Source of the DNA: Thermodesulfobacteriota bacterium
GTDB taxonomy: Bacteria; Desulfobacterota; BSN033; WVXP01; G020346125
Reading direction: 5' to 3'
Assembly (NCBI GenBank): GCA_030145085.1
Contig: JAQYWG010000011.1
Span: 1-32,579, forward strand
DNA: 32,579 nt
The translations under genes were made by a program, and so were the position numbers. The notes beneath the pieces were generated by a model. It saw only the letters and a list, made by a program, of their open reading frames with translations. It was not told where the DNA came from and ran no database searches. Shown here piece by piece: positions 1 through 7,537 of this stretch; the first letter of the stretch is position 1; each line of letters begins with the position of its first letter.

Positions 1-81
1 GTGAGCTGCTGCCATGCTCGCGCGCAGTGTCCCGATACGACCCGAACCCACCACCGCAAGCCCGAGCTCCTTGTGATCCAT
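1..81 (-). CDS. Gfo/Idh/MocA-type NAD(P)-dependent oxidoreductase, N-terminal fragment (cut by window edge)
   Basis: Only the first 27 codons are inside the window; the gene continues past base 1. The ATG at 79-81 sits behind a strong AAGGAGGAG ribosome binding site (about 87-97). The visible protein starts MDHKELGLAVVGSGRIG, a beta strand followed by a GxGxxG dinucleotide-binding loop (G12, G14, G17), as at the N-terminus of Rossmann-fold oxidoreductases such as the Gfo/Idh/MocA family. The family assignment is an inference from this loop alone; other Rossmann dehydrogenases are possible. A sigma70-like promoter lies upstream at 171-199. Confidence 0.6.
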   Translation of the reverse strand, partial: MDHKELGLAVVGSGRIGTLRASMAAAH

Positions 82-170
82 GGGTTTCTCCTCCTTATTG
101 CCTAATTTGATAACTCACGAACGGCCCTACCCAACTCACAGATGGTTTGGCTTTGTCGGAGAATAAAATT

Positions 171-199
171 CTTTTATCAAATTTGGAGAATCTTGTCAA
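171..199 (-). promoter_or_regulatory. sigma70-type promoter for the Gfo/Idh-like gene
   Basis: On the minus strand a perfect -35 TTGACA (194-199) is followed after 17 bases by TAAAAG (171-176). It points at the oxidoreductase start at 81, leaving a leader of about 85 bases. The assignment is by motif and spacing only. Confidence 0.55.
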
Positions 200-362
200 A
201 AGAAAACTAAATATGTTTTGCAGAATAAAACAGGTTTAGCAGGCCTCTAAAAGGTATCAAGCGTGGGAATCAAATAGTACTTCTAAGAACCTGCCGACCC
301 AATCTCGGGGTTTTGAATGAATTCGTATCCCAGGAGCCACACTCAACACCATTGCAAAAAAT

Positions 363-396
363 AAATGGCTGTAACATATTGAGATTACAGCCATTT
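363..396 (-). terminator. Rho-independent terminator of tRNA-Leu
   Basis: A perfect 12-bp stem (363-374 pairs with 385-396) encloses a 10-base loop. On the minus strand it is followed by a T-rich run (bases 362 down to 356), directly downstream of the tRNA 3' end at 406. This is a classic intrinsic terminator for the tRNA transcript. Confidence 0.85.
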
Positions 397-405
397 TATT
401 TAATT

Positions 406-492
406 TGGTGCCGAAGGCGGGACTCGAACCCGCACGGGTATTCCCCACCACCCCCTCAAGATGGCGTGTCTACCAAATTCCACCACTTCGGC
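406..492 (-). tRNA. tRNA-Leu (anticodon GAG)
   Basis: The minus strand folds as a class II tRNA of 87 bases. The acceptor arm GCCGAAG (492-486) pairs with CTTCGGC, followed by A and an encoded CCA (408-406). The D-arm carries GGTAGACA-type sequence, the anticodon stem CCATC/GGTGG closes a loop TTGAGGG with GAG at positions 34-36, there is a long variable arm typical of leucine tRNAs, and a T-arm contains GGTTCGAGTCC. GAG reads the CUC and CUU codons. The gene has its own promoter (507-535) and terminator (363-396), so it appears to be transcribed alone. Confidence 0.95.
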
Positions 493-506
493 ATTCTCGC
501 GAATAT

Positions 507-535
507 ATTCTCATTTCCTCCATACGGGATGTCAA
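507..535 (-). promoter_or_regulatory. promoter of tRNA-Leu
   Basis: A perfect -35 TTGACA (530-535) and a -10 GAGAAT (507-512) are separated by 17 bases. The predicted transcript start falls about 7-8 bases before the mature tRNA 5' end at 492, a usual arrangement for single tRNA genes. Confidence 0.7.
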
Positions 536-724
536 ATCTCCACTCCGAGATCTCTGAAACACTGGAAAAGGATCCTCTGAACACGAATATAACACCTAGT
601 TCAATCAAAATGTTCACCGCCCTAACCGCATGACTGCACCACTGCAACACCGCAATCTTTCAGCAGCGAAGAGCAACTTTTTTCAAAGATCTCATTTCTC
701 CGACTATTTCCCATATGCCCTACG

Positions 725-1087
725 TTATTTCTGCCCCGGTTTCTCGGACGGCAATTGGGCTTCCGGCCTCCGTTCCTCCGCTCCAGGAGTTGGCAGGGCT
801 TCTTTCGACGGGAGGGTTTCCGTCACCTCTGTCCTGGTTTCTTCCAAAACCGCAGATGGCCTTTGAGCCGAGAACATGGTGAGAAAGATGGAGGTCATCA
901 TGAAGAGTATTGCAGCCACTGTGGTAATTTTGGTTAAAAAGCCCGCTGCGCCTGGACTGCCAAAGATGGTTTGACTGGCCCCGCCGAAGGCAGCACCCAC
1001 AGACGCCCCCTTTCCGGCCTGAAGAAGCACGATGAGAATCAGGGCTACACAAACAAAGATATGTAAGAGGGAAAGTCCGTTAATCAT
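725..1087 (-). CDS. secG: Sec translocon subunit SecG
   Basis: The 120-residue protein is the small SecYEG partner that assists preprotein translocation across the inner membrane. It shows the family layout: a first membrane helix at about residues 8-24 ending in LLQAGKG, a Gly/Ala-rich cytoplasmic loop (GAAFGGASQTIFGSPGAAGF) and a second helix at about 52-70. A polar, Pro/Glu-rich tail of about 45 residues follows and is variable in the family. The start has a GAGG ribosome binding site. It lies 38 bases after tpiA on the same strand as the last gene of the gap-pgk-tpiA operon, a tpiA-secG pairing common in bacteria. Confidence 0.95.
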   Translation of the reverse strand: MINGLSLLHIFVCVALILIVLLQAGKGASVGAAFGGASQTIFGSPGAAGFLTKITTVAAILFMMTSIFLTMFSAQRPSAVLEETRTEVTETLPSKEALPTPGAEERRPEAQLPSEKPGQK

Positions 1088-1125
1088 TTTGAGAACCTCA
1101 ATAGAGTAATAGTAGTATTATTTTA

Positions 1126-1884
1126 TCACGATCCCTTGAACTTGACAATTCTCGAAAAGGCATCCGCCTTTAGGCTCGCCCCTCCTACCAGGGCCCCGTC
1201 GATGTTCGGTTGAAGCATGAGATCGGAGATATTATCCGGATTCACGCTCCCCCCATATTGAATTCTCACCCTTTCGGATATTTGCCGATGGGTCATTTGT
1301 CCCATTTGTTCCCGAATGAATGCATGAACCTCTTCGGCCTGTTGGAGGGTAGCTGTCTTCCCCGTTCCAATGGCCCAAATGGGCTCGTATGCAATGGTTA
1401 TCTTTTCCATCTCTTCCCGGGAAAATCCTTCCAGACATTGAGTAACTTGGATTTTGACCACATCAAAGGTTTTCCCAGCCTCTCTTTCCTCAAGGGCCTC
1501 CCCTACACATACGATGGGATATAAACCCATGGCCAGGGATGCTTTAATCTTTTTATGTACCGATTCATTGGTCTCACCGAAGTACTGTCTCCGTTCGGAG
1601 TGTCCAATGATCACGTATCGACATCCAACATCCTTCAACATGCTGGGGGATATTTCCCCGGTATAGGCACCCCTCGACTCCCAAAAAACATTCTGAGCAG
1701 CCAGCTCGATATTGCCTCCCTCAATCTCCCGAGATACCGCCCGCAATGCCGTAAAGGTTGGAGCAACAACGATATCAATGTTCCTTACATCGGCCACCAA
1801 GGCTTTTAATTGGCGGACGAAATCGATGGCCTCGGAAACAGTCTTGTTCATCTTCCAGTTGCCCGCTATAATTGGTCTACGCAT
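1126..1884 (-). CDS. tpiA: triosephosphate isomerase
   Basis: This enzyme interconverts dihydroxyacetone phosphate and glyceraldehyde 3-phosphate in glycolysis and gluconeogenesis. The 252-residue length is standard for the TIM barrel. All key residues are visible: N9 and K11 in GNWKMN, catalytic H95 in IIGHSERR, catalytic base E167 in YEPIWAIGTG, and phosphate-binding loops ending in YGGSV and GGASL. The ATG start has a GAGGATGGGA ribosome binding site. It follows pgk by 15 bases and precedes secG by 38, so it is the third gene of the gap-pgk-tpiA-secG operon. Confidence 0.98.
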   Translation of the reverse strand: MRRPIIAGNWKMNKTVSEAIDFVRQLKALVADVRNIDIVVAPTFTALRAVSREIEGGNIELAAQNVFWESRGAYTGEISPSMLKDVGCRYVIIGHSERRQYFGETNESVHKKIKASLAMGLYPIVCVGEALEEREAGKTFDVVKIQVTQCLEGFSREEMEKITIAYEPIWAIGTGKTATLQQAEEVHAFIREQMGQMTHRQISERVRIQYGGSVNPDNISDLMLQPNIDGALVGGASLKADAFSRIVKFKGS

Positions 1885-1899
1885 ATCCCATCCTCATCT

Positions 1900-3099
1900 C
1901 TAACGGTCTTCCGCTATCCGTCTGAGTGCCTCAATTCCCGGGAGACTCTTCCCCTCCAGGAATTCCAAAATGGCTCCTCCCCCCGTGGAAATGTGGGAAA
2001 TGTTATCGGCCACTCCTGCCATCTTGACCGCTGCAACCGTATCCCCGCCCCCCACAATGCTAAAGGCTTTCGATTGAACGATTGCCTTTGCAATGGAAAT
2101 GGTTCCTTTGGCAAAGGCCTCCATCTCGAAGACCCCCATGGGACCGTTCCACACGATGGTCTTGGCCTCCTTGATCTCATCCGAAAATATCCTTGCCGTC
2201 TTCGGACCGATATCCATCGCCACCCATTCCGAGGGTATCCCTCCATTGGGAACGATTTTTTTCGTGGCCTTGGGGTCAAAACGATCCCCCACGACATGAT
2301 CAATGGGAAGGAGAAACTTTACCCCTTTCCGATTTGCCTCTGAGACGGTCCTCAGGGCCTGATCTACCTGATCTGCCTCGACCATGGATTTTCCCACCTC
2401 GACCCCTTCAGCCACCAGAAACGTATAAGCCATTCCTCCCCCTATGAGTAAGGTATTTACCTCATTCAGCAAGTGACCGATGATCCCGATTTTGTCGGAA
2501 ACCTTAGCTCCCCCCAATATCATTATGGAAGGCCGCTCCGGGTTTGCAGTAAACCTTTCGAGAGAGTCGATCTCCCTCTTCATCAGAAAACCAACCCCTA
2601 CGGCATCCATATACCTTGTAATCCCCTCGGTAGATGCATGGGCCCGATGGGCCGCCCCGAAGGCATCATTGATATATACGTCGACCATGGATGCAAGCTC
2701 CATCGAGAAAGATGCATCGTTGGCCTCTTCTCCTGGATGAAATCGAAGGTTCTCCAAAAGTAAGATATCACCTTCCTTCATTCCGTCAATCTTTTCAGCC
2801 ACCTTTGGCCCGATGCAATTCTCCGCCATTGCAACAGGTTTTCCCAGAATCCCCGTCAACTGCCTCGCCACAGGCGAAAGGCTGTATCTTTGATCGACCT
2901 TCCCCTTGGGTCTCCCCAGATGTGAGGCAATAATGACTTTTGCCCCCCGTTGCGCTGCATAGGTAATCGTTGGAGCGGCATTTTCTATCCGGGTCGTATC
3001 GGTTATGGTGCCGTATTCATCCATGGGGACGTTGAAATCGACGCGTATGAACACCCGCTTGCCTTCTAACGGGATTCGTTCAATGGTTCTCAAGACCAC
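1900..3099 (-). CDS. pgk: phosphoglycerate kinase
   Basis: It transfers phosphate between 1,3-bisphosphoglycerate and ADP. The 399-residue length is standard for bacterial PGK. Family signatures are present: the substrate loop RVDFNVP near the N-terminus, SHLGRPKG, the hinge-side LLENLRFHPGE, AFGAAHRAHAS, LGGAKVSDKI and the nucleotide-side GGGDTVAAV followed by STGGGAILEFLEGK. The start is a GTG with GAGGG upstream. It begins 14 bases after gap ends and is followed by tpiA after 15 bases, so the three are clearly one transcription unit. Confidence 0.98.
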   Translation of the reverse strand: MVLRTIERIPLEGKRVFIRVDFNVPMDEYGTITDTTRIENAAPTITYAAQRGAKVIIASHLGRPKGKVDQRYSLSPVARQLTGILGKPVAMAENCIGPKVAEKIDGMKEGDILLLENLRFHPGEEANDASFSMELASMVDVYINDAFGAAHRAHASTEGITRYMDAVGVGFLMKREIDSLERFTANPERPSIMILGGAKVSDKIGIIGHLLNEVNTLLIGGGMAYTFLVAEGVEVGKSMVEADQVDQALRTVSEANRKGVKFLLPIDHVVGDRFDPKATKKIVPNGGIPSEWVAMDIGPKTARIFSDEIKEAKTIVWNGPMGVFEMEAFAKGTISIAKAIVQSKAFSIVGGGDTVAAVKMAGVADNISHISTGGGAILEFLEGKSLPGIEALRRIAEDR

Positions 3100-3113
3100 T
3101 CAAAACCCTCATG

Positions 3114-4112
3114 CTATTTCGAGATAAAAACAAGTAATTCTCCAACTCTTTTAGAGAAACCCCACTCATTATCATACCAAGAAATTACCTTAACCATCTT
3201 TCCGCCGGTGACCTTGGTGGAAAGTCCATCCACCGTTGAGGAATGGGGATCCCCGTTATAGTCGATTGAAACGAGGGGTTCTTCGGAATAGTTTAATATT
3301 CCCTTCATCTCTCCTCGGGCATATCGTTGAAAGGTTGCATTCAACTCATCAACGGCTGTCTCCTTCTTTAACCAGGCAACCAAATCGACGACGGAGACAT
3401 TTGCTGTCGGGACACGAATGGCCATACCATCCATTTTCCCCCTCAATTTTGGGATAACGAAGGATAAGGCTGTTGCGGCTCCCGTGGTGGTTGGGATCAT
3501 GGACATGGCCGCTGCACGGGCTCGCCTGAGATCCGAATGCGGGAAATCTAGGATCACCTGGTCATTGGTGTATGCGTGGATTGTCGTCATCAGGCCATAT
3601 TCTATGCCGAATTCGTCGGAAAGGATTTTGGCAATGGGTGCCAAGCAATTGGTCGTGCAAGACCCCATGGAGAGAATCTGATGTTTTCCCGGTTCATAAT
3701 CGCCTTCGTTTACCCCCAAGACTAAAGTAACATCTGGATCCTTGGCCGGGGCAGAAATGACAACCCTTTTCGCCCCTGCCTCCAAGTGCTTGGATGCGCT
3801 TGCCCTATCTCGGAATCGTCCGGTACTTTCCACAACGACCTGTACCCCAAGCTCTTTCCAGGGTAGTTGGCCTGGATCCCGGATGGCCGTGATTCCGATT
3901 CTATTCCCGTTGACGGTGATAAAATGCTCCCCTGCCTCAACCTCGGTGTCGAACCTTCCATGAACGGAGTCGTATTTCAGGAGATGAGCAAGGGTCCTTG
4001 CATCAGTGAGATCGTTGACCGCGACAAATTCCAACTCCTTTTTATCGAGGGACGCCCTCAAGACATTCCTTCCGATTCTTCCAAAACCGTTTATCCCTAC
4101 CCTAATCGCCAT
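3114..4112 (-). CDS. gap: glyceraldehyde-3-phosphate dehydrogenase, type I
   Basis: It oxidises and phosphorylates glyceraldehyde 3-phosphate with NAD. Its 332 residues include the N-terminal NAD fold GINGFGRIGR, D34 in AVNDL (typical of NAD rather than NADP preference), catalytic C152 in SMGSCTTNC, H179 in TTIHAYTNDQ, and the C-terminal WYDNEWGFS. The catalytic segment reads SMG where many homologues read SNA, a small variation outside the catalytic residues. The start has an AGGAGGG ribosome binding site. It is the first gene of the operon, with a strong promoter at 4162-4193. Confidence 0.98.
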   Translation of the reverse strand: MAIRVGINGFGRIGRNVLRASLDKKELEFVAVNDLTDARTLAHLLKYDSVHGRFDTEVEAGEHFITVNGNRIGITAIRDPGQLPWKELGVQVVVESTGRFRDRASASKHLEAGAKRVVISAPAKDPDVTLVLGVNEGDYEPGKHQILSMGSCTTNCLAPIAKILSDEFGIEYGLMTTIHAYTNDQVILDFPHSDLRRARAAAMSMIPTTTGAATALSFVIPKLRGKMDGMAIRVPTANVSVVDLVAWLKKETAVDELNATFQRYARGEMKGILNYSEEPLVSIDYNGDPHSSTVDGLSTKVTGGKMVKVISWYDNEWGFSKRVGELLVFISK

Positions 4113-4161
4113 ATTTTCTCCCTCCTCTGATGGAGATAGGTCGATCTATAGCCGAACACCT

Positions 4162-4193
4162 ATTATATATAATTTTTCTGCTTTCCCCGTCAA
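4162..4193 (-). promoter_or_regulatory. promoter of the gap-pgk-tpiA-secG operon
   Basis: On the minus strand TTGACG (4188-4193) is followed after 18 bases by TATATA (4164-4169), within a longer AT-rich TATATAAT run (down to 4162). The leader to the gap start at 4112 is about 45 bases. It is divergent from the plus-strand promoter at 4273-4301. Confidence 0.7.
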
Positions 4194-4272
4194 CCCCTTT
4201 TGGGACGCATTCTCCTTATCAATGGATACGGTTACCTGGGCCCTTTAGGGGGTGTCTGCTTCCCCCCCTTCA

Positions 4273-4301
4273 TTGACAACGGGAGATGCAGCAATTATAA
4301 T
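4273..4301 (+). promoter_or_regulatory. perfect-consensus sigma70 promoter
   Basis: TTGACA (4273-4278), a 17-base spacer and TATAAT (4296-4301) match the sigma70 consensus at every position. The predicted start of transcription is near 4308. It lies inside the longest open frame of the next gene (which could open at GTG 4252), so that far-upstream start cannot be used from this promoter. Confidence 0.8.
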
Positions 4302-4350
4302 AAAACTAATTGCTTTTGGAACCGCACCATCAGAGAAGGAATTTTCGGGC

Positions 4351-5322
4351 GTGGCTTCGAGAATGAAAGACTTGGGAATCGTGGAGATCGTAAAGGGGTT
4401 TCTGAAATTTGCGCTCATTTTTGCCGATATGGTGACAGGATACCATCAGGGAAATCTGAAGTTCTCCAAATTGGAGGAATTGGTCGATGTCACAGGATCC
4501 AGCCCCCTCTTTAACTTGAAGGAGAGGTGCCACTCTCGTTTTCGATATCATGAGGGTGAACCATGCAATGAGAAGGAGAAACTTTTTGACCTGACAGTCG
4601 GCTCCATTTTCCATGAAGCCACGAAACTCAAGGAAAATCTTTACCAATTGGAGGTTTACGGCCCCAGATATCAAGAGCTCGAAGAAAGGCTCGGTAAACC
4701 CCTTCCGGAGAGTGAATTCGATCGTTTTAGGAAAATCATATTGCGGGCCGAACAAGGCTTAAAGGAGGGCATGGAGGATCTGAAAGAACTGTTCAGCGAC
4801 GTAAGGGAACAACTGGGGGAATTGCTCGGAGAATATTCCAAAAACCAGGTATTGACCAGGTTTCTTTTGGAGAACAGGGCCTTGCTTCAGAAGGTTTATG
4901 GAAGGAGAGGCCTTGAGAAAATCTTTGCTTCCATGTTCAAGGGGGGGATTGACCAGGCCTATTGGGCTGCTGGGAACAGTTATCTGGAAAGCCAGTATTT
5001 CGATATGGCATACCCCGTTTTTAAGAAAGCATTGCGCAGGCATCCGGAAAATACAATGCTAAAATTCATCTGCCAATTTGCGAGTGGAGCCAGTTCATAC
5101 TACGCCAACGATTACCAAAAAGCTCTGCAAAAGTTCGAGGGACTTTTCCAATTTAAGAACCATATAAGGGGAAAGGGAAAGCATTTGAAAAAAGCCGAGG
5201 AGATCTGTCGCAAAATGGGAAGGGAATATCAGGTCGAACAGGATTGGCGAAGGGCCCAAAGGGCCGATGAGATAGCCAAAGAGCTGAGGAAAATGCGAAC
5301 CCATGCCTCCCATGGGAAATAG
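4351..5322 (+). CDS. uncharacterised helical (TPR-like) protein
   Basis: I do not recognise a characterised family. The protein is soluble, almost wholly alpha-helical and charged, with no signal peptide. The N-terminal third contains a conserved-looking LFNLKERCHSRFR segment. The C-terminal third has paired helices resembling TPR units (YFDMAYPVFKKALRRHPEN, then YYANDYQKALQKFEGLF). The frame is open from GTG 4252, but the consensus promoter at 4273-4301 rules that start out. I chose GTG 4351, which has AAGGA ten bases upstream (323 aa); ATG 4363 is the alternative. The FmdB-like gene follows after 9 bases and is probably co-transcribed. A scaffold or binding role is possible but unproven. 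Confidence 0.75.
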   Translation: MASRMKDLGIVEIVKGFLKFALIFADMVTGYHQGNLKFSKLEELVDVTGSSPLFNLKERCHSRFRYHEGEPCNEKEKLFDLTVGSIFHEATKLKENLYQLEVYGPRYQELEERLGKPLPESEFDRFRKIILRAEQGLKEGMEDLKELFSDVREQLGELLGEYSKNQVLTRFLLENRALLQKVYGRRGLEKIFASMFKGGIDQAYWAAGNSYLESQYFDMAYPVFKKALRRHPENTMLKFICQFASGASSYYANDYQKALQKFEGLFQFKNHIRGKGKHLKKAEEICRKMGREYQVEQDWRRAQRADEIAKELRKMRTHASHGK

Positions 5323-5331
5323 GGAACGACC

Positions 5332-5553
5332 ATGCCAATATACGAATATGAATGCCAGAAATGTGGCAATTGCTTTGAAAAGCTCGTGCTTAGGGGAAAC
5401 GAATCCATAGAATGCCCCCAATGCCACACGAGCGGGGTGAAGAAAATGATGTCGGTATGCGGATTTTCCGTTGAAGGGAGGTTTAAATCCTCGTCGGATT
5501 CCAGCTGCACAGGATGTAGCGCAACATCTTGCACCACCTGTAAACCCGGCTAA
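5332..5553 (+). CDS. FmdB-family zinc ribbon protein
   Basis: The 73-residue protein begins MPIYEYECQKCG, the hallmark of the FmdB putative regulatory family. C8/C11 and C28/C31 form a single zinc ribbon. A Ser/Cys-rich tail adds C59, C62, C67 and C70, also frequent in the family. The founding member was described near formylmethanofuran dehydrogenase or amidase genes, but the molecular function of these small proteins is not established. An AGGGA ribosome binding site overlaps the end of the upstream gene, only 9 bases away, so the two form one unit. Confidence 0.85.
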   Translation: MPIYEYECQKCGNCFEKLVLRGNESIECPQCHTSGVKKMMSVCGFSVEGRFKSSSDSSCTGCSATSCTTCKPG

Positions 5554-5619
5554 ATCTTCCCTCCCATTATGGCATCGTTCCCCGTAAGGGAGAGACTCGA
5601 AAGAAAACTGCGAAAAAAG

Positions 5620-5648
5620 TTGAAAAGCAGGCAATTTTCTGCTAATAA
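5620..5648 (+). promoter_or_regulatory. possible promoter of the small exported protein
   Basis: TTGAAA (5620-5625), a 17-base spacer and TAATAA (5643-5648), preceded by an extended -10 TGC. It lies 36 bases before the ATG at 5685. The -10 match is modest. Confidence 0.4.
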
Positions 5649-5684
5649 TGAAGGGTAAGGCGGGAATTTTAATGGGGGAAAACG

Positions 5685-6008
5685 ATGATATTCATGAAGA
5701 AATTAGTTTGTGTTTTGGCCGGGATAACGCTCCTGGTATCCATATCGGCGACGCCCCTTTGGGCCACGGAACAATCGGAGCCCTCGCCGGATGAAGTTGC
5801 GGCGGATCTTCTCTTTGTGAGACCAGTTGCCTTATGTTCCATCGTCGTCGGGTCGACAATTTTCGTTGTCTTCCTACCCTTTACAATCCCCACTGGAAAC
5901 CTCAGTCTGACAGGGAGGAAGTTGGTCGTCGATCCCGTCAAATTTACCTTCCTAAAGCCGTTAGGGGAATTGGATACACCCTTTCGGTTATCCGATACCG
6001 ATAATTAG
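5685..6008 (+). CDS. small exported protein of unknown function
   Basis: The 107-residue product has a clear Sec signal: MIFMKK, a hydrophobic core and a likely cleavage after ATPLWA (about residue 27). The mature part contains a second hydrophobic stretch (about residues 48-68, VALCSIVVGSTIFVVFLPFT), then TGRKLVVDPVKFTFLKPLGEL and a polar end. It is therefore likely periplasmic or anchored in the inner membrane. I recall similar short proteins in other deltaproteobacteria, but no function. The start is fixed by GGGGGA six bases before ATG 5685; a second in-frame ATG at 5694 is possible. It is convergent with lpxC. Confidence 0.75.
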   Translation: MIFMKKLVCVLAGITLLVSISATPLWATEQSEPSPDEVAADLLFVRPVALCSIVVGSTIFVVFLPFTIPTGNLSLTGRKLVVDPVKFTFLKPLGELDTPFRLSDTDN

Positions 6009-6079
6009 GCCGTTTTCCGCTACACTCATGCCATAAGGTCCCTTTTGGGCCCCACAATCTCCCGGTCTTCCTCGACTCG

Positions 6080-7456
6080 TTACCCAAAGTCCTTCTGAAT
6101 CTCCCTGAGCAGCGCAATATTGTCGCTATGGCCTGTCATGTTGGCAGTAATCCAGCCCTTAATAGGCTGATTAAAGAGGTAAAAATCACCAATGATATCC
6201 AGGATCTTATGCCGCACGAACTCGTCGGGAAACCTGAGGGTAGTGTTCATAACTCTCCCCTCATCCAGGAGGATAACGTTGTGCAATCTTCCCCCTTCTA
6301 CCAAGCCCATCTTAGCCAACGATTTGATATCCTTGATGAAACCAAAGGTCCGGGCAGGGGCGATCTCCTCCTTGAAGGCCCCCTCATCCCCCATGATGAA
6401 GGTATATTCCTGCCGTCCGATGGGGGGTGGAGAATTGAGCAGATACCGTACCCCAAAATAGTCCGAGGGTTCGATAGAAATATACTTCTTATCTGGATCA
6501 ATCTCCCCTACCGTATATTGACGGTCGATGACCAATTCCCCTGATACCTCGTCTTGCTCCTCAATTCCGGCTTCCTCAATGATCTTGCAGAAATCCAATG
6601 CCGAACCATCCATAATGGGGATCTCTTCATTCATCTTCACCAAGAGATTATTGATACCGTAGGCATGGAGTACGGCCATGAAATGCTCTATGGTCTTGGC
6701 CGTGATCCGCCCCTTTCGCAGAGAGGTTGCGTGATCCGTCCCCTCCACATACATCAATTTTCCCGGGACCGTTTGTTCATCATAAATGTTGCCGAAAAGG
6801 ACCCCGCTATGGGAAGGAAGGGGCAGGAGCATAAGACCTGTTTTCAGGCCTGAATGGAGGCCGGTCCCATAGAGTATCATACTCTGTTTCAAGGTTCTTT
6901 GACGGACTCCTCTCCCTTGCGGAAAGCTCCGCGAACCAACGGGAGGAGAAGAAATTTCCGCGGCTTTTTTTGGTGGAAGGATGTGGGCCTCTGTCTTAGC
7001 TACCTCCATTGCAGGAAAAAGGTAAGGCTGTGTCTCGCGATCTTTTTTCCGGACGATTTCGCGAAGCCGGTGGTGTTCCAAGAGAAAGTTCCGATGTTCC
7101 ATTGCCTTTTCCAATGAGAGGAGAATTTCATTCATGTTGAGCGGCTTTTCGATAAAATCGAAAGCCCCCGATTTCACCGCTTTCACCGCTGAGGCAATCG
7201 TCCCATGTCCGGATATCATGATAATAACCCCATCGGGGTCCTGAGCCTTCAACCTCCTCAAGACTTCCAGGCCATCCATATCAGCCATCCAGATGTCCAA
7301 GAAAGTGACATCCGGAAATTCCCTGCCAGATATCTTCAGGGCCTCAATGCCATTGCTGACGGTAATCGTCTGATATCCCTCGTCCTCGAGAACCCCACTG
7401 AGGGATTTCAAGATACTCTCCTCATCATCAACAATGAGGACTTTTCCCTTAGCCAT
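6080..7456 (-). CDS. lpxC: response-regulator receiver domain fused to UDP-3-O-acyl-N-acetylglucosamine deacetylase (REC-LpxC)
   Basis: LpxC removes the acetyl group from UDP-3-O-acyl-GlcNAc, the committed step of lipid A synthesis. Residues 1-125 are a complete receiver domain: D10/D11, phospho-acceptor D54 in FLDIWMADMDG, S82 in ISGHG, K104 in EKPL. A segment of the type seen after NtrC/NtrX receivers follows, then a Pro-rich linker (about 135-185). Residues 186-458 are a full LpxC: RTLKQ, GTGLHSG, base E257 and zinc ligand H258 in TIEHF, PIMDGSA, ARTFGF, zinc ligands H416 and D420 in FVRHKILD, and H443 in TGH. Nothing catalytic is missing. ATG 7456 has GAGG at good spacing; an upstream in-frame TTG at 7468 is less likely. 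It has its own promoter at 7493-7522. The fusion suggests phosphorylation-dependent control, which is an inference. Confidence 0.93.
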   Translation of the reverse strand: MAKGKVLIVDDEESILKSLSGVLEDEGYQTITVSNGIEALKISGREFPDVTFLDIWMADMDGLEVLRRLKAQDPDGVIIMISGHGTIASAVKAVKSGAFDFIEKPLNMNEILLSLEKAMEHRNFLLEHHRLREIVRKKDRETQPYLFPAMEVAKTEAHILPPKKAAEISSPPVGSRSFPQGRGVRQRTLKQSMILYGTGLHSGLKTGLMLLPLPSHSGVLFGNIYDEQTVPGKLMYVEGTDHATSLRKGRITAKTIEHFMAVLHAYGINNLLVKMNEEIPIMDGSALDFCKIIEEAGIEEQDEVSGELVIDRQYTVGEIDPDKKYISIEPSDYFGVRYLLNSPPPIGRQEYTFIMGDEGAFKEEIAPARTFGFIKDIKSLAKMGLVEGGRLHNVILLDEGRVMNTTLRFPDEFVRHKILDIIGDFYLFNQPIKGWITANMTGHSDNIALLREIQKDFG

Positions 7457-7492
7457 CGAATGCCTCAAACTGACCGGGTTTTCACATCTTTC

Positions 7493-7522
7493 AATATAGG
7501 CTATATATGGAATTCAAGTCAA
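7493..7522 (-). promoter_or_regulatory. promoter of the REC-LpxC gene
   Basis: On the minus strand TTGACT (7517-7522) and TATATT (7493-7498) are 18 bases apart, 37 bases upstream of the chosen ATG at 7456. It lies just after the stop codon of the preceding coiled-coil gene, so lpxC can be transcribed independently of that cluster. Confidence 0.65.
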
Positions 7523-7537
7523 GGAAGGGAATCTCCA

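Larger units (their letters stand above)
82..405. other. intergenic stretch without a gene
   Basis: This interval holds the leader and promoter of the left-edge oxidoreductase gene (171-199) and the terminator of the tRNA gene (363-396). Short open frames run through it, but they have no ribosome binding site and one simply reads through the tRNA. I see no further gene and no copy of the tRNA 3' end that would suggest an attachment site. Confidence 0.6.

Noticed and set aside
257-451. 64-codon minus-strand frame through tRNA-Leu and its terminator
   Set aside because: Its first part is the tRNA read as codons and the rest crosses the terminator hairpin.
406-492. tRNA-Leu as an integration site for a mobile element
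   Set aside because: No integrase gene and no second copy of the tRNA 3' end were found; an intact terminator follows the tRNA.
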